A DNA stretch of 64,000 nt, taken from positions 1-64,000 of the forward strand of contig ARYC01000301.1 of the NCBI GenBank assembly GCA_000711775.1, written 5' to 3'. The stretch is from Oxytricha trifallax. Its lineage: Eukaryota; Ciliophora; Spirotrichea; Sporadotrichida; Oxytrichidae. Position numbers and translations under genes: made by a program. Shown here piece after piece: positions 1 to 11,605 of this stretch (position 1 is the first letter of the stretch; the number at the start of each line of letters is the position of its first letter). The notes under the pieces are model-generated. The model saw only the letters and a program-made list of their open reading frames with translations. It was not told the origin of the DNA and did no database searches.

Positions 1-996
1 GAATTCCTGATTAAAGATGAGGAAACTTAAAAGCTTGTACCTGCTAAAAGAAAAAATAAATCTCTTGAGTCATAAAGACAATAATAGGAAAGGCTCAAGA
101 GGCAGAAGCGTTTTGAATCAATGAATCAGCGAGCAAATGGTACTCTTATAGCATGTCTTTAAGAGAGAGCTATGTATATACCTGCATTGAATGCAATTGA
201 TATTGAAAGCTGTATTGAAATTCCTTTCATTTTGACCTGCCAAACAAGGCTAAGCTTATAGTGGTTGATGAGTATGCTTACAAATTATATCCTTTTAAAT
301 ATCTTATTAAAAACGAGCAGTATCAAAATGAATTTGCAAACGAATACATAATACTGAGGGAGGCTTAGAAAAAATAGTTAAGAACGTACTTAGACTTGAT
401 GGAGTTATTCTTGGGCATGGCTTTGTTGCATTAAGACTGAAAAAGTTTGAAATGACTTTGAGAGAGTATCTCTATCATAATAGATACCAACATGATTTAA
501 ATGAGATACTGTCAGAAATGATTAAGGGTGTTTAAGAGCTTCATGAACTTGGGTAAGTACATAGAGATTTGAAGCCTGAAAATGTTATGTTAAATCTCTG
601 TCCATTAGAAATTGTAGTCATTGATTTCAATAGAGCAATAAGATAAGAAATAGTAACTTTGGCAAAGGTGCTTGACAAACCAGGATACTTTCCAATCAGG
701 GAGAAGTGGACTAATGGCTCTGTTTAATGGGATGTTTGGGCAGTTACGCCATAATCTTAGAGTGCGATATGAAAAGTATGTCTTACTTTGGAACAAAGCA
801 CGAAAAATAATCAATAAGCTTGGCTTCTAAACATATATAACAGGAAGATGTCTGCAATAAAATTAAAAAGATTGAAGAGATGATAATCGTTAGAGCTACA
901 GCTTATCCAAGACAATCGTTAGAAGACATACACGAACCACTACAGAGAGCTAGATTCAAGAGGTACCACAAAGATAAGCAGATAAAATTTGTTTGA
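1..996 (+). pseudogene. TBE 57-kDa zinc-finger/kinase-like gene, 3' part, frameshifted
   Basis: Frame 1 begins inside the protein (EFLIKDEETQKL) and matches the intact 57-kDa gene at 29932-31380. A one-base deletion near 210-245 breaks the frame relative to the intact copy. The kinase-like core follows in another frame, with a recognisable catalytic loop (HRDLKPENVM, near 565-595) and VIDFNRAI (near 615-640). A second one-base deletion near 742-762 shifts the frame again. The two zinc fingers would lie upstream of the window. Because the intact copy has no such indels, this copy is dead. TAA and TAG are read as Gln throughout. Confidence 0.85.
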
Positions 997-1135
997 ATTA
1001 AGTACACTAATAATCAATAAATATTCATTGAATTCACAAAAAACCTGAGTTTTCTCTACTAACCCCAATAAGACCCCAACTATACCCTACAAATCAAAGC
1101 ACTTATAAACCTCACTAAGGGGTTTTGGGGTTTTG
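1..1135 (+). mobile_element. Right-hand fragment of a decayed telomere-bearing element (TBE)
   Basis: This stretch aligns base for base with the right part of the complete TBE at 27405-31519 (position 1 corresponds to about 30382), with scattered substitutions and small indels. It ends with the telomere-like block GGGGTTTTGGGGTTTTG at 1119-1135 followed by AAT at 1136-1138, the same arrangement as the right end of the complete element. The subterminal sequence from about 1052 also matches. The left part lies outside the window. The sequence after 1138 resembles the second copy of the 6.1-kb repeat near 12945, so this TBE apparently inserted into that older repeat. The fragment is clearly older than the complete copy. 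Confidence 0.93.
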
Positions 1136-3187
1136 AATGTAGATAAAAGAATTGAAACTATAAGAAGAAACAATGAGCTAAGAAAGGCATAAGTGGAAAA
1201 ATAAAGAGAAACGCAATCTTTTAAAGGCTAAATAATACAGGTACTTTTTCATTCGTTTTAATCTAAAACTTAATTATAAGTACAAAAAATCTTTCTTCTC
1301 GAGAATTTACTTTAGTTAGCTTTTTCATTGCTGACAATCTTTGCGGGACTCTTTTTAAAACCATTATGCTCTTTTGAAGTCGTGCATCAAGTGATAGAGT
1401 TACAAAATCTTGTATTGATCATTCAAACTCCCATATTATTTAATTGCATTTGAATTGAGTGAACTGAAGGCTGTATAAATATAAATATAAATGTTAATTT
1501 TATTTCTTATTTTCCTTCTTTGAGTCTTTTTTTATGAATTGATAGGTTTTTTAACAAACAATATAATCTCTTAGTCAGCTTACTTGTTTCTTTTGATTTA
1601 TTCCAATAATTTATTATTTTACAAAGTATTTAACTAGGGAGCGTGAATAACATAATTCTCAATGCCACTTACTTCATTTATCCAAGAAGATTATAATAAC
1701 ATTAAACCTTACAGTTTAATAAATACTTCAATGATGATATACCTCTTGTGCCAAGACCTAGAAATAGAAGAAATAAGTGTAAGCAGATCATTGTCCGAAT
1801 GTATGAACTAAATACTATGCACTCAAGATATCTGTATTTTAATAATTTTAATTTAAATTAGCCCTATAAAAGGACAAGTAAATCAATTACTCCATTAATG
1901 CGATTTACTGTCTTGAAAGATATTCTATTTTTTTTAATAAAATTTTAGCTATTGATTAAGCAGATATATGAAGCTCAGGGAAATGGCGATTAAACATCAC
2001 AGATCATCTTGTTTAAGAATTTAAGACTGTTATCATTAATAGAATAATTGATGTGATATAGCTAAATTTAAGGGTCACCTAGGCTTGATATTAAGATGCT
2101 AGATCTTAAATTCAAATCTAGCAAACAGTGTTCCTAGCAAAAAAAAATATGGAACATCCTAGCTTTATACATGCAACTTAGAATAAATCTAAGTTTATTA
2201 CTATAATAAAATTATCCATTACTTAACTTAACACCCTTCAAAAGCCCTATTAAGGCATTATGGGGTTTTAAATAGTCTTATTACAAGATTTGAGACAATT
2301 GAATAAGCTTAATAGATTATAGATTCAAATAATCAATTATTGATAAATAAAATAATTTTTTATAAGCAACTTATTATAAAATATAAACAGTCATTTACTT
2401 ATAACATTCACTTTTATTTAATTATAACTAGACCAATAAGATTTGATTTAAAATTTTTCGGAAGCTTTTAGTTTCATGCTATTAAATTCAGACATCAATA
2501 TTTTAATAAATATTGTTTTATAAAATAAGTTGGAGCTTAATCATATGTCAACATAATATTATTTTTTTAAGATATCTCAAAATTAACAAACAATAAAAAC
2601 TGTATTACCTGCAATTTTACATTTTTCAAATCAGTTTCATTTAAAGAATTTCATAATAATTCATATTTTGAAATTGTATCCTAAATTATTATGAATTTTA
2701 CAAAAGAAGCTTAAACTTTCTATTTTATCAAACTAGGATTCTGTTTTACTTGTAAATTATTTGCTTCAACAAAAATCGTTGTAATGCCTGGATATTGAAA
2801 TTGGCTGCAGACATGTTTCCTTACCTAATGATATTAATATTTAACAACTTTCGTAATTTCCTAGAGTTATTAAGTTTAGAAACCATTGTATGAATATAAA
2901 TAAAATGAAATAACTATCTGTACTACCATTTTAAAAAATTACAATTAATTTATAAATATTGAAAATTCGACATAATTTTCAAAAAAGAAATTTTTCTCCA
3001 AAGAATGTAAAAAAATTTTTATTGCCATATTTTGAGTAATATTACATTTTAAATTAAAAAAAATATATTGGTTCAGATACTTTTAATTGAATAGAAAACC
3101 AGAGAACCAAGTAAATTGAGATTTTCATAATCTTACTAGAGTTTTTATAATCTATATAATCTTTGCTGTTTATTTATTTTTTACTGA

Positions 3188-3613
3188 TACGAAACTCTAC
3201 CAATTTCAAGAAGTAAAGTTAAAAACTTATTGAATTTTTTGCTAAAAGGAAATTAATAAACACAAACTTTGAAATTAAAAAATATTCACTTGGGTCACAA
3301 AGTTATGAAAAGATTACAAAAGACTAAGATAATAGATTTCAGATTGACAGGAATAATGACATGTATAGTCTAGTTGCTAAGATTATAAAAAAATATAGGT
3401 GGTGCTTATTCCTTATTGTTTTAAATTATCATTTTATTTTCTGTATTAAAAACTAATAAAAGCCTCTATAAAAAAAGTACAAAATAATACTTATATAAAA
3501 TTATTTTGTTTAAAATTTAAATTGTTAACAAAAAAAATAAAAGACCTTATTTAAAAAAATAATTTGTAGCTTAAAAAATTAAATAATTTTATGGAGTAAT
3601 TAAGATAAATTGA
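3188..3613 (+). CDS. Conserved reading frame in repeat copy 1, function unknown
   Basis: Open from just after a TGA at 3185 to TGA at 3611. The core (3224-3390) is nearly identical to 15103-15270. In the first 26 codons or so there are seven differences: AAT/AAC, TTG/CTG, TAA/CAA, TAA/TAG, ACA/ACT, GTT/GTA (all synonymous if TAA and TAG are Gln) and AAA/AGA (Lys/Arg). The core peptide contains LLKGNQQTQTLKLKN and KTKIIDFRLTGIMT, followed by a Leu-rich end; beyond it the copies diverge. No start codon can be chosen with confidence; the first ATG in the conserved part is at 3305. I do not recognise the family; the IIDF motif slightly recalls a kinase but the catalytic loop is absent. Confidence 0.55.
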
Positions 3614-4823
3614 ATTCTATAGTTACGTCTTATTGATTATAATATATTTTTGAATAATTTAAAATGCTTTTTTTTTAATTAAAATTTTTATTAATAGCTT
3701 GGCAACTCTCCTAAATTTAATATAACATTAATAAAAAAAGAATGTCTGAATAAAGTTAAAAGTACAAATATAGATTTATACACTAACTAGAAACATTGAT
3801 CATAAACATTTACAGAAACTAATACTTCAATTTATATTTATAAATATATTTCCACGGGTATAAAATTCCTTCCATAGATTCTTAAATACTATTTTTAATG
3901 AATTAAATAAGTATTAAATTTATTATATAAAATTGAGATATCAAAAATATTTAATTTATAAAATAATCATAAAACTTTTTAAATTGAAAATGTAAAAAAT
4001 GAAAAATTTATATTAAAATAAAAATAAATTATAAATATTAAAATAATATTATATTCTTACTCTAATAAAAGCGAAATCGGCTGGTACATGCTTTTATTTA
4101 GATATTTCACCTTATAAAATTAAGAGCTATTTATGTGTTTAATATCATAATATTAAAATTAACTATTTTATCTAAACTATATTATAGTTTATGGTAATGC
4201 AAAAATTATCTCAATTTATAAATTCTGGTGTTTTTAATCCTTAAATTTTAAACATATAAATAACATGCTTTAACATCTTCCAAAATTAAGGATTCTTTCA
4301 ATAAACCATAGCAATTTGATTTCTAATAATAATATTTCAAACTAAATAGCAATATTTTAACATTTTATTATAAATACTTGAAATTAAAGAATTTATAGAT
4401 TCAGCTGTTGCCTCACAATTATAATTTTATTATTTAAATAATTAAAAGTCTTGAGGATAGTTGGTTTTAAAAAATAAGAAAATGCAAAAATAAGTGATAT
4501 TCTCTACAATTTGATAGATTAATTGATATCTTCAAACAATCAGACTTTTACATTTTTATTAATTATGATTCATAAATTTTCATTAATACTTCTTGATTAT
4601 GTATTTATTACATACTTTGAGATTCATAGAATTAGATATGATACCATTAACCGAATTACTTAGTCTTGCAGAGCATGACTTATCAATCAAAATCCCAAGT
4701 TCTCTTCAATAGTTCGATTGAGTCTTAATTTGATAGAGTATTAAGGAAACTTTATTAGGGTTTACATGAGTTTTTTAGATATTAATATTTAATTGAGCAA
4801 ATGAAGAGAGTATAATCAATACT

Positions 4824-5327
4824 TCACATAAAAATAAACTTAAAACATGTGCCATTTTCTGTTTTTTTTTTATTAAATCGATGTTTGTCTGTTTCACTTT
4901 TAACTGAATTTTCTTTGTATTGCTCAATAATCTTTGAATAAGCAATCTCTTTTATATGTCCATTAAATTTATCATTAATTAAAAATTGTTTGATTCTTTG
5001 CTTATACCATCTCACTAAATCAGCTAAAATAATCGTTTCACAAGACTTATATCTCTTTATTGTCATTTCTGATAGAATCCAAATACTCCTTAAAGTGCCT
5101 TAACTTCTACAATCTTTTATCTGGGAAATACTCACTGGTACAGTATATATTTCCTAAAACAGAGGCTTGAGCTTTTTAAGCTCTGTTGAAATCAATTAAT
5201 ATACTCTAAGAGGTTTAAATACATTATGATTTTTACTGAAATTAAGTCTTTATAAGCATAATCTATTTGTGAAGTTCTTTTTACTTTAAATATTTAGGCC
5301 ATGATCTAACCATGTTATCTTCGACAT
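4824..5327 (-). CDS. Reading frame in repeat copy 1 containing an IYTVPV motif
   Basis: A 167-residue frame on the minus strand from ATG at 5325-5327 (MSKITWLDHGLNIQ) to TGA at 4824, using several TAA/TAG codons. Near residue 60 it reads EIYTVPVSIS; the counterpart in copy 2 (about 17434-17465) reads DIYTVPVDIS with third-position changes in four successive codons (ACT/ACG, GTA/GTG, CCA/CCG, GTG/GTT). The start also matches copy 2 (MPKINWLDRAINIL, from 17645). The C-terminal part is rich in Lys. It lies downstream, on the same strand, of the dead transposase at 5790-6140, so it may be an accessory gene of the same transposon. The family is not recognised. Confidence 0.5.
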
Positions 5328-5789
5328 CTCTTATAAGATGTAAATTATTTGTATGTCATTTCAAGGAATGGAAGTCTAATTGCTATCTAACTGTAAAATA
5401 TGCTTAAAAATTTCTAAACTTCACTAGTTCGAAGAGAAAAATTCATGGGCAAATTTTTTTATAACTTGTCGTTAGCAAAGAGGAGCTTTGTTTATAATTT
5501 TTAATATAGGAATGTTCAACTACTCTCGTCTTGACAACTTTTTTATGTCAACTCTAATTAGCTAGGCATTATTTTAACCTTATTTTTTTTATATTTGGGT
5601 TCCTGTTGTTTCATGAATAAACACTATTTCTCTTATTTGCAAATATGGCTTTAAACATAACTTACGAATTATTATTCTATCCTTCTATTTGCTTGAGATA
5701 TAATTTGAGCATATCGTTATGAATATCTTTAGAGTGTCTTTTGTAAGTAAGTTCATTTAGAAAGATCACTAAATATGTTAACTTATTCA

Positions 5790-6140
5790 TTCATTTAATA
5801 ATTTAACTTATAATAAACGCAGATTTCCCTTCAATTAAGCACATTCTCAGAGCAACACTCATTTTAAAATATAATGAGTCTATCTGCAAAAGTGTATCAA
5901 GTATTAGATTAGCAATATTTTATCTTTGGTAGTCTTTCTATTTTAAACAACATAGTTAAATTCCATTAAACTGAGGTCTAAAAGGTACATTTGATACAGA
6001 TGCTATATTTAATTGAAATATCTATGTTTAGTTGAATTAAGTTGTGATTATCGGTCATAATATAAGGTCTTACTTAATTTGCTTAAAATTATGATCATCA
6101 TCTTCGTTTAGTTTATAGTTTTAAGAACTGATAAAATATC
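5790..6140 (-). pseudogene. Dead DDE transposase (IS630/Tc1-like, TBE-related) in repeat copy 1
   Basis: On the minus strand near 6030-6060 one frame reads YIMTDNHNLIQLN, a typical second catalytic Asp with Asn. In another frame at about 5990-5960 it reads NVPFRPQFNGIQ, matching NVPYSPQFNRIE of the complete TBE transposase but with the catalytic Glu replaced by Gln (TAA). A frameshift separates the two and the spacing is short by a few codons. A helical tail (ANLILDTLLQIDSLYFKM) follows. Copy 2 keeps only a shorter remnant (FNLMEF near 17940). This ties the 6.1-kb repeat to the same transposase superfamily as TBEs. Confidence 0.55.
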
Positions 6141-7518
6141 AGCGCAATAGCTTCTAATTTATTTCAAGAAATAAATATATTATTCAGTCTTTTATAAAAA
6201 AGAAGTAGAATAATTAAAAATATAGAAGCTGCAAAATCCACTTATTCCATTAAAAATAACAATTTATTGGAATTAATCATTTTAATTAGACATATGAAAT
6301 GAATTATAAAGGTAAATCATTCTTGCGATTAACCTTCTTGTAAGAAATCTATTATTTTTATTAATGTTAGCTATTGATTTTAGCTGAGATGTGAAGCTCA
6401 GGGAATTACCAAAAAATATAGCAGCTCTTTAAGCCAGAGAGAAATGAGCTTAGTATTTAAGTGCGTTATCATCAATAAGATATTCAATTTGATGATGCTA
6501 AATTTTCATGGTTCTCTATGCTCAAATTAATATGTTATCTCTCTAAATTCAATTTTTAAAAGACAGTAAGCTCAAACAGAAGCAGAAGATTTATGGCACA
6601 GCAATTTACTATAGATATTTTTTTTATTTAAAATAGATCTCTGTTTGTCATTATAATTTAAATATCCTTTAAGTAACTTAAGCTATAAATTAATTTATTA
6701 CGTGTCGTTATCTGCCCCAGACTTCACATACGCTGATAATTAATAATATATTTATTTATAAATCCTTTATTACCCTAAAAACCTTATAAAATATGCATTT
6801 TTAGTCTCATTTTATCAATCAAAAACTCAATCTAACTACTATAATGGATTTTGGGTTTCAAATAGTAGATAAGTTTTTCAGAGATACAGTCTTTATAAAT
6901 TTTCAGAAAAATCTCAGGAAGCTTGATGCTTATTTATAAGAACAAAAGATTCAATTGCATTCATTTATTTATTATTTTAATAGATTTTGACTGGGAAATA
7001 AAGAACAATCATCTTTGTTTTTCCTAAATTCCTTCAGTATTTAATTGTTTAACTAATTAACAATGTTAATTATAGTTAAATAAATCTTGATGATTTAATT
7101 TTTAAATGTATGGCTATAACTATGACCTAGCTTAGTTCTCTAAATCTATTGTAGCATTCAGTGAAAGCCTCAAGAATATTTAATTTTAAATAATTAATAA
7201 ATTATATTGTGATAACTTTTAATCACGAAACCTTTAAGACTGATAAATTTACTCAATGAAACTGTTGATTTCTTTATATTAATTTGTTAATAAGCTAAAT
7301 AATTCATATATTTATATTTTTAAATCTTTAACATTTAATAATTAATTAATAAGCTATATTTTGTAATGAGAATTTAATTGGGAAAAAAAATTTTAAGAAA
7401 CACTTTTTATATTTTAAAGTAATTTTTAGTAATCTTTAGTAGAACGAATGGAAAATTATACATTAATTTATATTTCAATTGCAAATAATTTATGAATAGA
7501 AATATCATTTTTGCATTA

Positions 7519-7925
7519 TTGTAGGAATACATTCGAATTGGGAAAATATATTTAAATTAATTAATATTACAATTTCGTGGCAGTAAAGTTTCTGGAAACC
7601 GAGACAATATTGTACTTGATCTATAGGGAATTTAAAATTAGCTGAACTTTACTATTGGCGGTACCCCTCTCTCACATTCCTGGGCGAGATAAACGAACTT
7701 TAATTAGAGCATTAAAATCAATTAATCAAATCACTCAAAATTAAAGCTCGTTTATCTCGCCCAGGAATGTGATAGAGGGGTACCGCAAATAGTAAAGTTC
7801 AGCTAATTTTAAATTCCCTATAGATCAAGTACAATATTGTCTCGGTTTCCAGAAACTTTACTGCCACGAAATTGTAATATTAATTAATTTAAATATATTT
7901 TCCCAATTCGAATGTATTCCTACAA
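7519..7925. mobile_element. Foldback (MITE-like) element A, TA-flanked
   Basis: A 407-bp palindromic element. The left arm from TTGTAGGAATACATTCG is repeated almost perfectly in inverse at the right end (CGAATGTATTCCTACAA). Arms are about 180 bp with a loop of roughly 40 bp near 7705-7745. TA dinucleotides flank both ends (7517-7518 and 7926-7927), as expected of Tc1/mariner-type insertion. There is no coding capacity. The same family occurs at 11189-11605. Confidence 0.9.
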
Positions 7926-8509
7926 TACTTATTTATACTATTATATTTCAATTCTATTCAAAAATAATACAATTAGTTATTAAATTATCTAATACTTAGA
8001 TTGATTTGAATTCAATATAATTTATTTAGAGAAATAAAAAGCTAAAATTTTAATTTTAATATTAAAAATAAATATTAATTATTTAGAAATTTTTTTTAAC
8101 ACAATTTACTTAAGATTCATTTAAAAGAAAATTCTTTATATTATTGGGTGAAATTATTATATCTCATTTAAAATTAGAGAGTTATATATTAAATCATTTA
8201 TTGGTAATGGAATCTTTTGCACTGAGCAAAGTGTCTCTAAGTATTTTAACTTCAAAGGGTGAAACTATTTTTTTGAGCAAGAATTTACTCCTTTTCATAT
8301 TTTCTTATGTCACATCTTAACGTTAAGCATAATCATATAAATTAATACATAATTTTATCAATTGAAAGAATATCAAGAGTATTCAGAAATATAGTACAAT
8401 CAGAGGAATTTATAAATTAATTCAATTTTAAATAGTTTATATATTTTAAATAGGAAGGAAGATGTATAATATTTTTTATCGCATTTTTATTTTAATAATT
8501 CAAAAAATC

Positions 8510-9346
8510 GGGGGGGGGGTCTAGTCGGTGCAAAAATTTTTTCAAAATCCTAAGTCGGTGCAAAATTTTTTTTTCAAAATCATCAAAATCCCTAAGTCGA
8601 TGCATGATCAATTTTTGACATTTTTGATATAATTTATCATTCTACCCCACTTAAAAAGTATCATTATTATCTAAAATTTATGTCTCAGCTTCTAAATCGA
8701 ACTCCTTCATGAAATTTTGATAATAGGACACTTATAATATTATTACAAAAATATTTTTTCTATGTGACAGATATTCGTTTAAGTAAAATAATAATATATT
8801 GTTTAATATTTTAATATCAAATTAGTCAGTAAGCAACAAAATTGGGGAATTAGAATATCATTATTATTCGATAAATTTAATAATAATGTCTGGCCTTTCT
8901 TACACAAAAATGAGTGTATTTAAAAAAAGACAATTAATTAAGTCAATGGTTTTTATAAAATGGCCAGACATTATTATTAAATTTATCGAATAATAATGAT
9001 ATTCTAATTCCCCAATTTTGTTGCTTACTGACTAATTTGATATTAAAATATTAAACAATATATTATTATTTTACTTAATCGAATATCTGTTACAGAGAAA
9101 AAATATTTTTGTAATAATATTATAAATGTCCTATGATCAAAATTTCATGAAGGAGTTCGATTCAGAAGCTGAGACATAAAATTTTAGATAATAATGATAC
9201 TTTTTAAGTGGGGTAGAATGATAAATTATATCAAAAATGTCAAAAATTGATCATGCATCGACTTAGGGATTTTGATGATTTTTAAAAAAAAAATTTTGCA
9301 CCGACTTAGGATTTTGAAAAAATTTTTGCACCGACTTAGACCCCCC
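8510..9346. mobile_element. 837-bp near-perfect palindrome with G-tract ends and 8-bp target duplication
   Basis: The left arm (about 8510-8905) and right arm (about 8955-9346) are inverted copies with only a few mismatches; the spacer is about 50 bp. Both ends carry a G/C tract followed by short repeats of the form AAGTCGGTGCAAAA (three degenerate copies per arm). AAAAAATC occurs immediately left (8502-8509) and right (9347-9354), consistent with an 8-bp target-site duplication. No protein is evident. It is a long foldback element of a different family from the TA-flanked pair. Confidence 0.88.
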
Positions 9347-9390
9347 AAAAAATCTTCAATAACAACTTTGATGATGGCTTCACAATTTAA

Positions 9391-9835
9391 ATGCATCAAT
9401 ATGAATATTACTCTTATAAAACTCAAAAAATTATAAAAATCAGTCATAACAATAATGAAGTACTCATATTAATTAATTCTGAAAATAATTTATTGAATTT
9501 AAATTTATACATATTTACACATAAATTACTCAAAATAAATAGAGATATCCAAATTAAACTTAAGCAATTTAAGTTTGAGCTTGATGATTTTAATTCAAAT
9601 TTAAGTAAATTTGAATTAAAAATATAGAATTTTCATAAAACTAATCATTTAATGATCAAATAAATAGTAGCCACTAAAAGATTTTTATAGGTATTAACTG
9701 TGAAGAATTAATAAGTATCTATAGAAATTTATTGAAAATTTATTTATAAATAAAAGACTTGTATAAGCTGAAGAACTTGGAAAAAATTAATGCATTAAAA
9801 TATGAAGAAAATAACAATAACGAAATGAAAGTATA
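9391..9835 (+). pseudogene. Possible Lys/Asn-rich helical protein remnant right of the palindrome
   Basis: ATG at 9391 opens a frame (MHQYEYYSYKTQKIIKI) that runs to TGA at 9733. After about residue 75 a second frame looks better, with FIGINCEELISIYRNLLK and DLYKLKNLEKINALKYEENN up to about 9835. Joining the two would need a one-base shift near 9615. If the palindrome and one AAAAAATC were removed, the frame would extend left to ATG at 8462. Composition is Asn/Lys/Leu-rich and could be chance in AT-rich DNA with a single stop codon, so confidence is low. Confidence 0.25.
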
Positions 9836-9849
9836 AATAATATTTTTTA

Positions 9850-11185
9850 TTTTGTAAGAATAATACATATTAATTATATTTGTTCCCTACCATCAGTTAT
9901 TTCTATAAAACTTTGCTACATTTTATTTATTTTAAAATAAATGTATTTATACATAAAACATTCAGCTCAGATACATTTTGTGATATTTTGATTGAGAGTT
10001 TCGATATGCTGAGTGATTGTAAAAATATCTATTCTAACCTAACACCCCTCCCATACCGCACTCTAAACAGAGAAACCTCTCTCCACACCCTCTCCATACC
10101 ACCCATCATTTAAATACCTTATTTAAATGAATTTTATTTTAAAATGGTGAATTTAACTTAATTACTAATATATTGATTATATAATTTAATAAAATCGTAT
10201 TCTTTTTTTTATAATATTTATTTTCTAAAAGAATTTCATTATAATAATAACATTGAATAAATGGCATGATTTTCATTCTTAAAACTTAAATATCTTAAAT
10301 TAACTTCATTCATTCGTCATTATTCGAGTAAAAATATTAATATTATTTTTTTTACTATTATATAAATTTTATATCATTGCGAAAGATCAATACATCTTAA
10401 ATAAATTATTATGTCTGTTCATCGAATGATGACGAATAAAGTTGATCAAACTTTTATTTTTTGAAGATTTAGATTTATATATTATAGTCATTATTATTCT
10501 TATAATTTAATTCTTTTAAAATATTAATATTGTTTCTATTCTTAAAGGAACATGTGAAACAAAATAATTCTTCGGATAAAATAAAATTAAAACTTTTTAT
10601 ATTATAATCAGAAATTTAATGATTAAGTTAGATTTATTATTTGAAAAAAATATCAAATTTATTAAAGCTATTTTACAGGGTCGAGGAGATGAAGAGGAAA
10701 TTGGGTGGGAAGTAAACGTTAAAACTGATATCAATTAAATATAGAATGCAATTAAATTACCTCGAAATGTCAATGTTCTAGTAATATCTGGATTTAAAAA
10801 AAATAAAAATATATAATATTTGCAACTCTTCTAAATATTATTAAAGTCGATCAAAGATAAAGTTTTTTATCCTTCAAAAATATCTATTATACGATAATGT
10901 GTATAATATTTATAGATAAATAGGGCTAGAGTAATTACAGTGATTTAATGTTTAAAAATAAAATTAAATATTCTTCATAATTACTAGGTAAGTTTTTTAT
11001 ATTTATTCAATATAAATAAAAAATTATTCAGAAATATTAATTACAAGAAAGACATACATTTTATTAATAATGCATTAATTAATTTCCCATCTATCCAAAA
11101 TAAAAGACTTTAGTATTTGAAAATTTATCACAAGATTAGATTCCACTTCTTTAATTTCTTGCAATATTTCTGAAGGAATCACAAT
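9850..11185. other. AT-rich spacer with a C-rich patch
   Basis: No supported gene. A C-rich, G-poor patch at about 10035-10110 (repeated CCCTCCC and CCACACCC-like words) stands out from the AT-rich background. A nearby frame at 9880-10113 is probably chance. Confidence 0.4.
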
Positions 11186-11188
11186 ATA

Positions 11189-11605
11189 TTGTAGGAATAC
11201 ATTTGATTTGGGAAAATAAATTAAATTTAAATAAATAATAATTAAAATTTGTGGCAGTTAACTTTCTGGAAACCTATACAATATGGTACTTGTTCGAGAG
11301 AGAATTCAAAATCAGCTGGACTTTACTATTGGCGGTACCCCTCTATCGCATCCCTGAAGTGAGATAAATCGAGTTTAATTTTGACATTAAATTCAACTAA
11401 ACAAATCACCCGAAATTAAACTCGATTTATCTCGCTTCAGGGATGCGATAGAGGGGTACCGCCAATAGTAAAGTCCAGCTGATTTTGAATTCTCTCTCGA
11501 ACAAGTACCATATTGTATAGGTTTCCAGAAAGTTAACTGCCACAAATTTTAATTATTATTTATTTAAATTTAATTTATTTTCCCAAATCAAATGTATTCC
11601 TACAA
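11189..11605. mobile_element. Foldback (MITE-like) element B, TA-flanked
   Basis: A 417-bp relative of the element at 7519-7925, with the same termini (TTGTAGGAATACATT and its inverse) and TA on both sides (11187-11188 and 11606-11607). Its two arms match each other much better than they match element A. For example the inner arm reads AAGTGAGATAAATCGA here and GGGCGAGATAAACGA in A, and in each element the opposite arm carries the matching complement. The central loop differs. Confidence 0.9.

Larger units (their letters stand above)
1136..7290. repeat. 6.1-kb germline repeat, copy 1
   Basis: This segment aligns collinearly with 12930-19125, from the block after AAT at 1136 to about 7285, where similarity fades. 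Identity varies: most of it is loosely similar AT-rich sequence with indels, but some islands are almost identical (1290-1580, 2780-2890, 3224-3390, 7000-7250). Telomere-like right ends that have decayed sit at about 2225-2270 (ending GGGGTTTTAAAT) and 6765-6859 (ending TTTTGGGTTTCAAAT). Reading frames inside are listed separately. I infer an ancient transposon-derived segment, perhaps nested elements, later duplicated. Copy 1 has an extra ~380 bp near 5370-5750 that copy 2 lacks. Confidence 0.8.
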
